Program-made: the position numbers and the translations under genes | In this document: positions 36,300-44,847 of the stretch, in pieces | Layout: each line of letters opens with the position of its first letter | How positions within the stretch are numbered: the stretch's first letter is position 1 | The notes under the pieces: generated by a model | Seen by the model: the letters and a program-made list of their open reading frames with translations, nothing else | What the model was told of the DNA's origin: nothing | Databases searched by the model: none | Assembly: GCF_014650595.1 (NCBI RefSeq) | Contig: NZ_BMVG01000020.1 | Coordinates: forward strand, 62,001 to 126,000 | Reading direction: 5' to 3' | DNA length: 64,000 bases | DNA from: Streptomyces alanosinicus | GTDB lineage: Bacteria; Actinomycetota; Actinomycetes; Streptomycetales; Streptomycetaceae

Positions 36300-36663
36300 T
36301 CAGCGAGCGATCATGGCGGCGCTGACGAAGCGATCGGCCTCTTCGTCGGTCCACTTCGTCGGTCCACTCGCGGTATGGGCCACCGGACTGTGTCAGGGAG
36401 TGACGGAGGCAGCGGCAGACGTGCTCAAGGGCAGGGCCGTTCTCGTCGGTGCTGACATACGTGAGGGCAGATTGCACGAGGTGCAGCGCGGTCCGCGGGG
36501 ACGTCTCGCGCACCCACTTCACCGCGGTGACGATGTCCGAGCTCTTCGCCGGTCTCTCCGGTAACGCCCGCACTCTCCCCAGCCGAGCCTGTCGCGAACC
36601 GACACCCTCGCCGCCCAACCCACATTTTGTGATCTTGGTCGCCGTCCTCCGCCGCACCGTCAT
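36300..36663 (-). pseudogene. Hypothetical protein with a recent 13-bp duplication frameshift
   Basis: SSDIVTAVKWVRETSPRTALHLVQSALTYVSTDENGPALEHVCRCLRHSL is followed by GGPYREWTDE, after which the frame is lost. Removing one copy of a 13-base tandem repeat restores WTDEEADRFVSAAMIAR and a TGA at 36300. The original was probably a small helical protein of unknown role; its first 40 residues are doubtful. Confidence 0.45.
36342..36367. repeat. 13-bp tandem duplication
   Basis: TTCGTCGGTCCAC is repeated back to back without change. Because 13 is not a multiple of three, it shifts the frame of the minus-strand gene over it; its perfection implies a recent event. Confidence 0.85.
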
Positions 36664-36994
36664 GGCTCCGGGACAGGTGAGCGGCGGCTGCTGCGGACAA
36701 GCGCGGCGTTCGACGATCGATCGGTTGTTGAACGACGGCGCCAGGACGGCGACGCGTTCGGCCGAAGTGGCCTTCCTTGTCCAACAAGCGTGTGTCGCCC
36801 GCGTTCCCCTCGGGTTCCGGAGTCCCCAGCCCAGATACCAGTCACAAAGAGGAATCCATGGAGCGCGTCGCCCGGTCGGTCTCCCCCCGGATGGCTTTTC
36901 CCCAAGAGCGCCGCGGGAGATGTCGATCTAGCCTCCGAGATGAGCGCGCAATATATGGATCTTCTGATGGCGCGCTCCGACCCGTGGAGGAGAT
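36664..36994. other. Gap before the small secreted protein
   Basis: The 331 bases hold no gene I can support. The part from 36900 to 36994 is less GC-rich (AATATATGGATCTTCTGATGG) than its surroundings and probably holds the promoter of the next gene. Confidence 0.35.
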
Positions 36995-37207
36995 ATGCGC
37001 AACATACAGAAGGCCGCTGTTGCGGCCGCCCTCATCGCCGGCGCCAGCTTCATGGGCACCGGTCCTGCCAACGCCCTGACTGCCGAGAGGATGCACCCCA
37101 GCGGCGGGTGCGTCGACGTCCTCGGGAACGTTGGCGTCCTCAATGGATTGCTAGGAAACCTGATCAACGGCGAGGGAAGTCCAGGTGGACAGGGCACGGA
37201 GTGCTAG
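36995..37207 (+). CDS. Small secreted Gly/Leu/Asn-rich peptide
   Basis: The 70-residue product has a strong ribosome site (GGAGGAGAT) and a clear signal peptide (AAVAAALIAGASFMGTGPANA). The mature 40 residues contain CVDVLGNVGVLNGLLGNLIN between two Cys, one of them C-terminal. The hydrophobic Gly/Asn/Leu/Val pattern recalls surface-active chaplin-like peptides, but no chaplin motif is present. Intact and probably expressed. Confidence 0.65.
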   Translation: MRNIQKAAVAAALIAGASFMGTGPANALTAERMHPSGGCVDVLGNVGVLNGLLGNLINGEGSPGGQGTEC

Positions 37208-37215
37208 ACATTTGT

Positions 37216-38060
37216 CTAGGCCTCGGAGTCCTCGTGCCGATGTGCTGGACGTCGTAGTGCGCGACGGCGAGGGGGCAGACCGTCAGCAGCAGTCACCTCC
37301 CTCTGGTTGACCCGCCTGCGCAAGGTAGTGCGGTCTCCGGGGCCGCCTCCTCGGCCGCGTGTTGCCCGGGGGCCTGCCGGGGGCCTGCGCACTGATCTGC
37401 GAGCGCAACCGCTGCTCGGCTTGGAGCCGCTCGGCGGTCGCTCGCAGGTCGCGGGCCTGGTCGCGCAGCTCGACGGCCTCGTGCCGGGCCTGCTGGCCTT
37501 TCTCGGCGCGGGCGGTGTCGATCTGTGCGGCCAGGGTGGGCAGGTGGACGTGCATCGCGGCGAACTGCTGGCGCAGGCCGTCGGGTTGTCGGGAGCCTCG
37601 CCGAACGCGCCTTGGGCGCGGAAGACCTCGGCGTAGGGGGAGCTGAGCGGCGTCTGCCAGGCCTGTTGCCGGGTGGTGGCGGCCGCGCGTTCGGTGCGCT
37701 GCTGCTCGTCGTGGGCGTCGGCCGTCTGCCGCGTGTACTGGGCGAGCAGGGCCTGCTGTTCGGCTCGGGAGGGGCCGGCCAGCTGCTCGCCGCGCGAGCG
37801 GGGGGTGTCCCGATGAAGTTCTGGTCGACCCAGACGGTGTCGGTCTGCTCCCCGCGCGGACGGGGGTGTGTCGACGATGATGTCCGCGATGACGCTCGAG
37901 GAGGATGCCGGTGAGGCTGGCGCCCAACTGGCTGCCAGGGGACAGGCAGGAGGTCGACGGGTAGCGCCAGGTGAGGCACGTGTGTCGGCCATGGGTCGAC
38001 TCAGGGCAGGCGCCGATGGAGTCTCGGAGTGCCGCCGAACAGTTGACGCCTCTCATCCAG
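37216..38060 (-). pseudogene. Coiled-coil protein gene, frameshifted
   Basis: One minus-strand frame has EQQALLAQYTRQTADAHDEQQRTERAAATTRQQAWQ (given as about 37640-37770) and YAEVFRAQGAFGEAPDN. The next frame continues LRQQFAAMHVHLPTLAAQIDTARAEKGQQARHEAVELRDQARDLRATAERLQAEQRL. Together they make a long Gln/Arg/Ala coiled coil of unknown role, resembling regions of conjugation or phage proteins. The N-terminus is also broken. Confidence 0.4.
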
Positions 38061-38198
38061 GCGATGCATAAGGGGGCGAGGAATCCGGCTGGCCGCTACC
38101 GTCGCAGTGCCTTGTGCTGACATGACCGCAGGGCAAGGCGGGCCCGACACACTGCGCTCGTGCAGTGGCCGCCCAACGCGGCAGTCGGACGGGACCGC

Positions 38199-38310
38199 TC
38201 AGCCCTGTGACACCCAGTCCTTGATCTCCTCAGCGACCAGTCGTACGTCCAGTCCGTCGCGGGCGATCCGTTCGGCGAGGTCCCCGGCATCCTTGTAGTC
38301 AACTGTCACC
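38199..38310 (-). pseudogene. C-terminal fragment of a hypothetical protein
   Basis: VTVDYKDAGDLAERIARDGLDVRLVAEEIKDWVSQG ends at a TGA (positions 38199-38306). It is a convincing short coding end without any upstream part. Family not recognised. Confidence 0.4.
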
Positions 38311-38742
38311 ACGGCGCCGGATAGCGAGCGCGGGCGGCATGCAACGTCGGCGTGCGGCCATCGAACAGGCTGCCGCCACGGAGGAGGAACAGCAGGCGGA
38401 GCGGAATTCAGGCGCCTGACGAGCTTCTTTCAGCATGCGTGGAAAGTCGCGGCCCCCAATCCGGCCACCAGGCGCTCCGTCTTCCTTCTGACGTTTCGCA
38501 GCGAAGTTGGTCGGACGGAAGCCGGTGACCTGAGCGGACTGGAAGAGGCAAGCTGGTCTGGAAGGTCGACGGCCCGCGAGCTGGGCGTAGGGCGTGATCT
38601 CCGAGCCGTCTGGTGTCGATCACTCGTCTGCCGCGGCCGGAGGGGAGCCGGTGCTCTCGGCAAGCGACTGCATCCTTTGGCCTACTGTGTTTTCGGCCCT
38701 GTGGAGGACGATCTTGCGGCACTGCCGCGAGAGGGTTGATCC
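38311..38742. other. Gap without a recognised gene
   Basis: Neither strand shows a supported gene in these 432 bases. Base composition is lower in GC than in coding parts. Confidence 0.4.
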
Positions 38743-38970
38743 GTGCGAACAACCATCGGATACACCGTCGAAAGCATCGGCTACGTCGTGGGAGCGCAGG
38801 GGCTCGTCAGCTTCGTTTCGCGGACCTTCTTCGGCACGGAGTGGGGCTGGATGCACAAGGTCGTCGATCTTTCGTCCACCGCTTACCTCGGCATCGCCGT
38901 CGTGGGGCTGGCGCTCATCGTGGGCGGGGTGAAGGCGCGGAATGCGCCCGAGCGTCAGGAGGCCGCCTGA
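38743..38970 (+). CDS. Small membrane protein
   Basis: From GTG 38743 the 75-residue product has a probable membrane helix (TAYLGIAVVGLALIVGGVKA) and an amphipathic N-terminal half with aromatic residues (FFGTEWGWMHK). The GAGAGGG upstream could serve as ribosome site. Function unknown. Confidence 0.55.
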   Translation: MRTTIGYTVESIGYVVGAQGLVSFVSRTFFGTEWGWMHKVVDLSSTAYLGIAVVGLALIVGGVKARNAPERQEAA

Positions 38971-39800
38971 CCGGCGGGCCTTTCAGCCCGCGACTGCCAT
39001 TTCCGTGTCGTAGCGGTCGAAGCCCGCAGGCCGCCCGCCGCGTGCCCCGTGCAACTTGTCACAGAGCCGGCAGTGGGTGGCCCGGTCCCCGGTGCGAACG
39101 CCCGCGCGACCAGACACTGTCGGGGTACGAGCTCATGTGCGGCACTCGGTCCCTGAGTGGCAACGACCGTGGACTTCCAGGCCGAGCCGTATCCGGCGCC
39201 CGCCCGCCAGTCCTGCGAACTGCCTCCACGAGCCGTTGGAACTGGCACGGACGAAGTCGGTGAACACTTCAACGATGGTGCAATGCCTCACGGAGATCGT
39301 CTGCGCCACCAGACCAGCACGCATCGGCCCGCTCGGTCACGAGACAGGCTTTGAGCTGCCAGCCCCGGCAACCACCCCGAGGGACAGCTTCACCAGGCCG
39401 AACAGCGTCTTGGAGTCAATGCGGTGCTCGGGCTTGAGCCCGCGGGCTCCAAGCAGGTCCCCCCCCGGTGTAGAAGACCGTGGCGGCCGCCGGCACCGCG
39501 GCGACGAAGGCCGGCACAAGCACGCGGCCGACGGGTCACAGGCGTAGCCGGCGTGGCTCCGTTCGGTGCCGGAACGCAGGTACTCCCATACCGATCAAGA
39601 CTGTTACCTGCGCCGGCCGGTTGCGGTTGCGTGCCTGGAGGGAGTCCGACGGCGCGGCCATGGTGCTTGGTGAAAAGGCTGGCCTTGCCGTGGCCGCGGT
39701 AAGGCCAGCCCGAGTACGTAGAGATCGAGCAGCTCTCGGGCAACGACCTCTTGGGCGTCGTGCCGGGCGCCAGACATCTTTTGGCCGGGCGCCTCGATCA
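38971..39800. other. Degenerate stretch
   Basis: This 830-base region has no supportable gene. A short minus-strand piece at about 38990-39070 (CDKLHGARGGRPAGFDRY) resembles the GGRP-x-x-FD segment of IS5-type transposases, so at least part is old IS debris. Confidence 0.4.
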
Positions 39801-39804
39801 GAGT

Positions 39805-40165
39805 GAGTAAGCGGACGGGGTGAGGCGGTTGCCGGTGACGATTCCGGCGAGGACGAGCCGGTCGGTGGTGGCACCGCGGAGTCGGTGGGTGGCCAACCAG
39901 GCGAGTTCGTTGATGCGCTGGGTGCCGTTACTGGTGGTTCTCGGAGTGAGGCCGAGGACGAGGAGCTGTCCGAAGGGGGCGTTGGTGTTGGTTTGGTGTA
40001 CTCGGCTTCCTGGGTGAGGGATTCACCCTCGATGTGTGTCCGGCTGTTGTCGTCGATGTCCTGTTTCATCTCGGTTAGGCAGCGGAGTGGTCCGAAGTGG
40101 ACCATGGCGTCGGAGCGGCCCTTGCCGATGTTGATGGGCTCGACCTGTACGACGCTGTACAGGGG
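39805..40165 (-). pseudogene. Unrecognised remnant, two frames
   Basis: One minus-strand frame reads LYSVVQVEPINIGKGRSDAMVHFGPLRCLTEMKQDIDDN. After a shift near 39960 the next continues GLTPRTTSNGTQRINELAWLATHRLRGATTDRLVLAGIVTGNRLTPSAYSL and stops. Both look translated. The family was not recognised; a mobile-element protein is possible. It lies just after the lyase gene. Confidence 0.4.
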
Positions 40166-40174
40166 CCGGCCCGG

Positions 40175-41074
40175 TCAGGTGGCGCTGTCCGCTGGGGTGA
40201 TGCGGGCGAGTGCGCCGATCTCCAATGCGGTCCATACGGCGCCGTCGGGACCGACGGCGATGCCGTGCGGTTCGGAGTGAGGGGTGGGCAGGTCGTGGAC
40301 GGTGAGGGAGCCGTCGGGGGTGATCGTGCCGACCCGGTTGCCTGCCCATTCGGTGAACCATGCGGTGTTGTCGCTGTCGACGGTGACGGCGTGCGGTCGG
40401 GCGGTTCGGTCGGGCAGCGGGAACTCGGTGATTTTTCCGTCGGGGGTGATCCGTCCGAGCTGACCGGCGGCGATCTCGACGAACCACAGGGCGCCGTCAC
40501 GGCCTGCGGCGATCCCTACCGGCGCTGCAGCCTCCGTCGGCAGGGGGTGGATGGTGACCGCACCGTCCATGCCGATCCGGCCGAGGGCGTTTGCCTGGTT
40601 GAGGGTGAACCACATCGCGTCATCGTCACCGGCGGTGATCGCTGAGGGGAACGCGCCTGTGATGGGGAGCGGGAACTCGGTGATGCGGCCGTCGACGGTG
40701 ATGCGGCCGATGCGGTCGGCGGCGGTCTCGGTGAACCACAGGGCACCGTCCGCTCCCGCCGCGATACCGAACGGCCCGCAGGCGGGGGTGGGCACGCTGA
40801 ATTCGTCGATGACGCCGTCGGTGGTGATCCGCCCGATCCGGTGCGCCCGGTACTCGGTGAACCACAGGGCGGCGTCGGGGCCGGGTGTGATGACGGTCGG
40901 CCCGCAGGCGGGGTCGAGCCGGTGGCTCGTCGGCTCCCCGCCCGGGACGAGCCGGCCGATCCGGCCACTGTGGACGAGGGTGAACCACAGCGCGCCGTCC
41001 GGTCCCGTGGTGAGGGAGTACGGTCCGGCCGCGCTGTCGGCCACCGCGTGCTCTTCGATGGACACCTGGGTCAC
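40175..41074 (-). CDS. vgb: Virginiamycin B lyase-like beta-propeller (streptogramin B inactivation)
   Basis: The 299-residue protein consists of six or seven propeller blades with the repeating DGALWFTE / RIGRITPDG pattern, as in Vgb. Vgb linearises streptogramin B depsipeptides by lyase cleavage at the thermopsin-like ester, without water. A C-terminal His-Glu pair (SEPHGIAVGPDGAVWTALE) sits where the catalytic His and Glu lie in the family. Length matches Vgb. Its GTG overlaps the stop of the acetyltransferase gene by four bases (GTGA), so the two are translationally coupled. Some propeller homologues have other roles, so resistance activity is not certain. Confidence 0.82.
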   Translation of the reverse strand: MTQVSIEEHAVADSAAGPYSLTTGPDGALWFTLVHSGRIGRLVPGGEPTSHRLDPACGPTVITPGPDAALWFTEYRAHRIGRITTDGVIDEFSVPTPACGPFGIAAGADGALWFTETAADRIGRITVDGRITEFPLPITGAFPSAITAGDDDAMWFTLNQANALGRIGMDGAVTIHPLPTEAAAPVGIAAGRDGALWFVEIAAGQLGRITPDGKITEFPLPDRTARPHAVTVDSDNTAWFTEWAGNRVGTITPDGSLTVHDLPTPHSEPHGIAVGPDGAVWTALEIGALARITPADSAT

Positions 41075-41727
41075 AGGGACTTCCCCCCAATATGCTCGGC
41101 GGCGATGCGGACTATGTCTTCCGGGGATCCGGACATGATGCTGCGGGCGTGTTCGGTGACGAGGTCGACGGGCCAGTCCCACCAGGCGGCGCGCAGCAGT
41201 TTGTCGACGTCGGCGTCGCTGAACCGTTGTCGGATCGCCCTGGCCGGGTTGCCGCCGACGATCGTGTAGGGCGGAACGTCGGCGGTGACCACGGCGCCGG
41301 CCGCGATGATCGCACCGTCGCCGATGTGTACGCCGGGCATGACGGTCACCTGGTGACCGAACCAGACATCATTGCCGATCACGGTGTCACCGCGGCTGGG
41401 CATGGACGTGACGATATCCAGGGTCTCCTCGGTCCAGCGGCCGCCGAACATGGTGAACGGGAACGTGGAGACCCCCATCGTCGGATGTTCCGCACCCGCC
41501 ATCAGGAACCTGGTTCCCGTGGCGATGGCGCAGTACCTGCCGATGACCAGACGCTCGGGGCCGTACGCGTACAGGACGTTGAGGTGCTCGAAGCCGGTCG
41601 CGCCGGTCGGGTCGTCGTAGTAGGTGTACTCGCCCACGACGATCTTCGGTGAGGTGACCAGTGGTTTGAGGAACACCACCCGGTCATGCGCTGGCAGTGG
41701 GTGAACGGCGGTGGGGTCAGGCGACAA
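41071..41727 (-). CDS. vat: Vat-like streptogramin A acetyltransferase
   Basis: The 218-residue protein is a left-handed beta-helix xenobiotic acetyltransferase. The Vat-type signature is FLKPLVTSPKIVVGEYTYYDD and GATGFEHLNVLYAYG. The catalytic His lies in AGAEHPTMGVSTFPF, and hexapeptide repeats continue to GAIIAAGAVVTADVPPYTIVGGNPA. Vat enzymes acetylate the hydroxyl of streptogramin A. The start is probably TTG 41727 after GAAGGA; the frame is open further upstream but passes into a neighbour. It is the first gene of the pair with the Vgb-like lyase. A general Vat/CatB-type enzyme with another substrate is possible. Confidence 0.85.
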   Translation of the reverse strand: MSPDPTAVHPLPAHDRVVFLKPLVTSPKIVVGEYTYYDDPTGATGFEHLNVLYAYGPERLVIGRYCAIATGTRFLMAGAEHPTMGVSTFPFTMFGGRWTEETLDIVTSMPSRGDTVIGNDVWFGHQVTVMPGVHIGDGAIIAAGAVVTADVPPYTIVGGNPARAIRQRFSDADVDKLLRAAWWDWPVDLVTEHARSIMSGSPEDIVRIAAEHIGGKSL

Positions 41728-41794
41728 CGTATGTCCTTCGGATCTGTGGCCTGTGGCCTTCGGGATGGGATCGTCTGCGGCTTCGCGCGGTGGG

Positions 41795-42203
41795 TCAGGC
41801 AGAGGCGGAAGGGGCGGTCCACTCCACGAACTGGATGACCACTCCGTTCGGGTCCTTGATCTGGAACAGCCGCTCACCCCCACGGCTCTTCACGCAGCGG
41901 CATGGTGATTTCGACATCCTCGGCGCGCAGCCGCTCCTCCTCGTCCTCGATACCGCTGCCGGCGAAGGCGAGAATCAGGCCGGAGGCGTGCCGGTCACGC
42001 TGATCGGTCGGCAGCACTTCGGTGCCACGTGCGAGAAGGACGATGTCCACCGCGGCATCGTCGCGCGTCAGGGAGGCGAACCCATCGGCGGCGGCCCGCT
42101 CGGTATAGCCGAGGTGGCTGGTGAAGAACCGCCGGGACGCGGCGACGTCGTCGACGGCGAGCGAGACGGCGGACGTGGTGATCTGCAAGACGGCTCTCCT
42201 CAT
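41795..42203 (-). pseudogene. VOC-family protein with a one-base frameshift
   Basis: From MRRAVLQITTSAVSLAVDDVAASRRFF the VOC fold runs to ITMPLREEPWG, where a run of five G leads to TGA. Skipping one G continues ERLFQIKDPNGVVIQFVEW, the normal family end, to a stop at 41795. A single inserted base (or a sequencing error in the G run at about 41880) therefore separates an otherwise complete gene. It is divergent from tetR, with operators between, and its product would be a dioxygenase or antibiotic-binding protein. Confidence 0.75.
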
Positions 42204-42236
42204 GGATGCTTCGCGGAGCCTGCGGCACGACACGAC

Positions 42237-42255
42237 ACGGCACGGGCCGTGCCGT
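42237..42255. promoter_or_regulatory. TetR operator 1
   Basis: ACGGCACGGGCCGTGCCGT is a perfect 19-base palindrome 34 bases before the VOC start. A related box lies at 42296. Confidence 0.75.
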
Positions 42256-42295
42256 CGGTAGGGGAAGTGTGATCAACAGGCGGTCTCGTGTCAAT

Positions 42296-42309
42296 ACGGC
42301 ACGTGCCGT
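42296..42309. promoter_or_regulatory. TetR operator 2
   Basis: ACGGCACGTGCCGT is a perfect 14-base palindrome 18 bases before the tetR ATG and shares ACGGCACG with operator 1. Binding here would shut off tetR itself. Confidence 0.75.
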
Positions 42310-42326
42310 GCCGGTAAGGTGGTTGC

Positions 42327-42920
42327 ATGAGCGACAGTCGCGCCAGTCGTCACGACAACCGAACCGAAGCGATCATGAGGGCCGCGCTCGACCTGGCCCT
42401 GGAACTCGGCTACGCCAAGCTCAGCATCGAGGCGGTCGCGACCAGGGCCGGCGTCGGCAAACACACGGTCTACCGCCGCTGGTCCTCCCGTGGCCTGCTC
42501 TTCCTCGACGCGGTCCTCAGCCTGAACACCGAAGGTCTGAGCCACCCCAACACCGGCGACGTCGTGGCCGACCTGCGCGAGACGATGACCAGGGCTGTCA
42601 AGCTGCTGGCCCGACCCCCGTGGGGCCCGCTGTACCAGGCCCTCATCGGCGAAGCGCAGCACGATCCCGAGGTTGCCGCCGCGCTCAACCGGCGTTTCAT
42701 CGAGCCGCAGACCGCCGACACCCTGGCTCGCCTCAAGGCCGCGAAGGAGCAGGGGGAACTCGCGCCCGACTTCGACCTCGACCTGGCGTTCGACGTCTTG
42801 TCCGGTCCTCTGTACTACAGACTCCTGATCACACAGCAGCCGATCACACACGACTACATCGACCGTGTCCTACAAGCGGTCTTCGCCGGGATGAGCCCCA
42901 GGCCGAAAACGAGCTACTGA
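42327..42920 (+). CDS. TetR-family regulator
   Basis: The 197-residue protein has a standard TetR N-terminal domain (AIMRAALDLALELGYAKLSIEAVATRAGVGKHTVYRRWSSR; given as residues 15-55) and a helical ligand domain of the TetR_C_16-like type (PWGPLYQALIGEAQHDPEV). The GTAAGG before ATG is a fair ribosome site. It probably represses the divergent VOC gene and itself through the two palindromes. The TGA stop lies within the terminal repeat of IS630-type element 2. Confidence 0.9.
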   Translation: MSDSRASRHDNRTEAIMRAALDLALELGYAKLSIEAVATRAGVGKHTVYRRWSSRGLLFLDAVLSLNTEGLSHPNTGDVVADLRETMTRAVKLLARPPWGPLYQALIGEAQHDPEVAAALNRRFIEPQTADTLARLKAAKEQGELAPDFDLDLAFDVLSGPLYYRLLITQQPITHDYIDRVLQAVFAGMSPRPKTSY

Positions 42921-42993
42921 ACTTGAACTCGTGATGTCGGTCGGCTCTTGGTGTCGTACAGATAGGAGACCGTTGGACGCTGGCCGTTCGGGA

Positions 42994-43356
42994 TCAAGAG
43001 CGTGGCTGCAGCCAGTGACGTGCGGCGGCCAGTGTCACCTCGATGTCGTCGCTCCATGAATAGACTTCCAGCCACGACAGGTAGCCGCCCTGCGCGAAGA
43101 CCAGAACCTCACCGGGGCACTCGCCGGCCTCGGTGAGCAGCTGCGCTTCGGCCGCCACGATGGTACCGGCGCCGGTGGGCGCAGGCTCCACCTCGCTGAT
43201 GTCGAGTTCGAAGTAGGCGGTACCGCACCCGCATGAGCAGCGCGCTCGCACGCTGAGGTGCGGAATCTGCCTTCGGAGCGCGGCATGAACCGGATCATCC
43301 ACGTTGAGGACCAGCGCAAGCACGTCGGCTACGTCGGCAGGCAGGCTCTCGGTCAT
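42994..43356 (-). CDS. Passenger protein of IS630-type element 2, unknown function
   Basis: This 120-residue protein starts at an ATG overlapping the transposase stop (ATGA) and ends 54 bases from the element border. It is acidic, with VDDPVHAALRRQIPHLSVRARCSCGCGTAYFELD: a CSCGCG cluster that could bind zinc, then a beta-rich C-terminus (LLTEAGECPGEVLVFAQGGYLSWLEVYSW). No family is recognised from the sequence. Location inside the inverted repeats and coupling to the transposase mark it as element cargo. Confidence 0.7.
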   Translation of the reverse strand: MTESLPADVADVLALVLNVDDPVHAALRRQIPHLSVRARCSCGCGTAYFELDISEVEPAPTGAGTIVAAEAQLLTEAGECPGEVLVFAQGGYLSWLEVYSWSDDIEVTLAAARHWLQPRS

Positions 43357-44357
43357 CCCGTCACCATATCTGACCAGCTGCTTTGGGCTCTGACCGCGCC
43401 CGCCCCACCGCCGCTCGGCCGGCCAGGCCTTGCGTCCAGGACCAGGGTGGTACCAGCGAGACAGCCGTCGATGGCCTCTGGTCGGTACTGCAGCATCTTG
43501 AGCTTGCGCTTCACGGCACGGGTGATCTGGCTGAGGTCAGCGGCGGTGAGGTAGCCGATGTCGCGCTTGACCGGGGACCAGATGCCTTCTTGCGGGTTCA
43601 GGTCGGGCGCGTAGGTGGGCAGATGGAAGACTGTGAGCCAGTCTGCGTTGGTTTCGATGAACTCCCGCAGTGGCTTGGTCAGATGCAAACGGACGTTGTC
43701 CCGCACCAGGACGATCGGACCGTCGAGCTGGATACGGGCACGGATCAGCAGGTGGCGGAAATCGCGCTGGCCGAAGCCCTTGGGGTGGTCCTTGCGTCAG
43801 GTGTACTCGCGGACGGAGTAGATGAGCCGAGACCGCTCACCGGGCTTGTAGCAGGTCATGCCTGCGATCGATACCCGGCCCGAGCCCCGGCCGCGAACGT
43901 GGACCACCCGGGTGCAGCCCCTGCGGCCCCAGGTTCTGGCTCGCGGCGGCGTCAGCGACTGACCGGCCTCGTCCTCGAAGACGATCCATCCGTCGCAGGC
44001 CGCCGCGATGCTCTTACCCGCGGTCAGACCTCCTTCTTCCATAGGTCCCGGCATCGTCATCGCGTTCGATCGCTCGCCGTGTTGGCTGCTGCCTTGACCA
44101 GCCGTGCCGCTTCAACAATCGCCACGTGCCCTCCACGGTGCAGGAGACGTGGAACATCCGGCCGATCAAAGTCTTCACCCTGGCCAACGTCCACCGCTGA
44201 TCAGCCCAGCCGTGCGCGAGGGGACCGCGCTCCAACTCCCTTTCAAGCTTGACAATCTGGCTGTTGGACAGCCGGGAGCGGCCAGTCGGCCCAGACGCAC
44301 TCGCTCTCGGGCGGCCCTCTCCACGTCGGTCAAACCCCCACCTTGCGCATACCTCAC
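43353..44357 (-). pseudogene. IS630-type transposase, degenerate
   Basis: It begins with MRYAQGGGLTDVERAARERVRL, but the helix-turn-helix is deleted. SRLSNSQIVKLERELERGPLAHGWADQRW and a homeodomain-like part follow. The DDE core (VFEDEAGQSLTPPRARTWGRRG) is interrupted by an in-frame TGA at 43797-43799, and the last part MRDNVRLHLTKPL...LPTYAPDLNPQEGIW ends at 43353. There is also a frameshift near 44050. Inactive. Confidence 0.8.
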
Positions 44358-44469
44358 AGCCCCAGCAGTACCGGCCCCGGAGCCCTGGATCTGCCGAACG
44401 CCCCGACATCACCCGTTCAGGTTCAGTAGCTAGAGAGTGTCCGCCCGTGAGGAGCCCGAGCAGGAGATC

Positions 44470-44767
44470 GGGGTGACGCGATGGCAGGGCTGCCCGCCTC
44501 TGTTCAGTGATGCCGAGCTCGTCTGCCTGGCGGCGTACGGGAAGCCGTGGGGGACCGGGCTACGTCTGCCCCGGAAGGCGTAGGACTGGATGAAGGCTCG
44601 CGCCCGCCGCTCAACCTGTACGGCGCCACCGCGTGGTTCACGTTCGCCGACGGCCGCATCCGCAAGGACGTTGTTCCCCACGACTGGTGGTTGCAGATCA
44701 GCGACGGCGATCGCCGTCCGTTCGACCGAGCGCGTGTTGCACTCACCGCGGACGTGCGCGAGGACCG
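44470..44767 (+). pseudogene. IS fragment and an unrecognised coding remnant
   Basis: RWQGCPPLFSDAELVCLAAYGKPW at 44470-44540 resembles the N-terminus of an IS4/IS982-like transposase (FSDAELVCLA). In another frame from 44590, NLYGATAWFTFADGRIRKDVVPHDWWLQISDGDRRPFDRARVALTADV looks like an internal piece of a hypothetical protein. Neither has proper ends. The IS5-type element begins at 44848. Confidence 0.35.
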
Positions 44768-44847
44768 GTTGCGGGGGCGCTCTGCGGGAGCTGAGCGAGG
44801 AACTCCTTCTCCAGTGGGGAGGGAGCCTCCGAGGGCAACCGGGACTA

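Larger units (their letters stand above)
42917..44426 (-). mobile_element. IS630-type element 2 with a passenger gene
   Basis: The 1510-base element is flanked by TA on both sides (42915-42916 and 44427-44428), the target duplication expected for IS630/Tc1. Its ends (CTGAACTTGAA... and CTGAACCTGAA... inward) match at 19 of 22 positions and match the ends of element 1. It contains a degenerate transposase gene followed, overlapping its stop, by an intact 120-residue ORF. Confidence 0.85.

Noticed and set aside
36995..37207. Chaplin
   Set aside because: Secreted, small and hydrophobic, but the chaplin domain pattern is absent.
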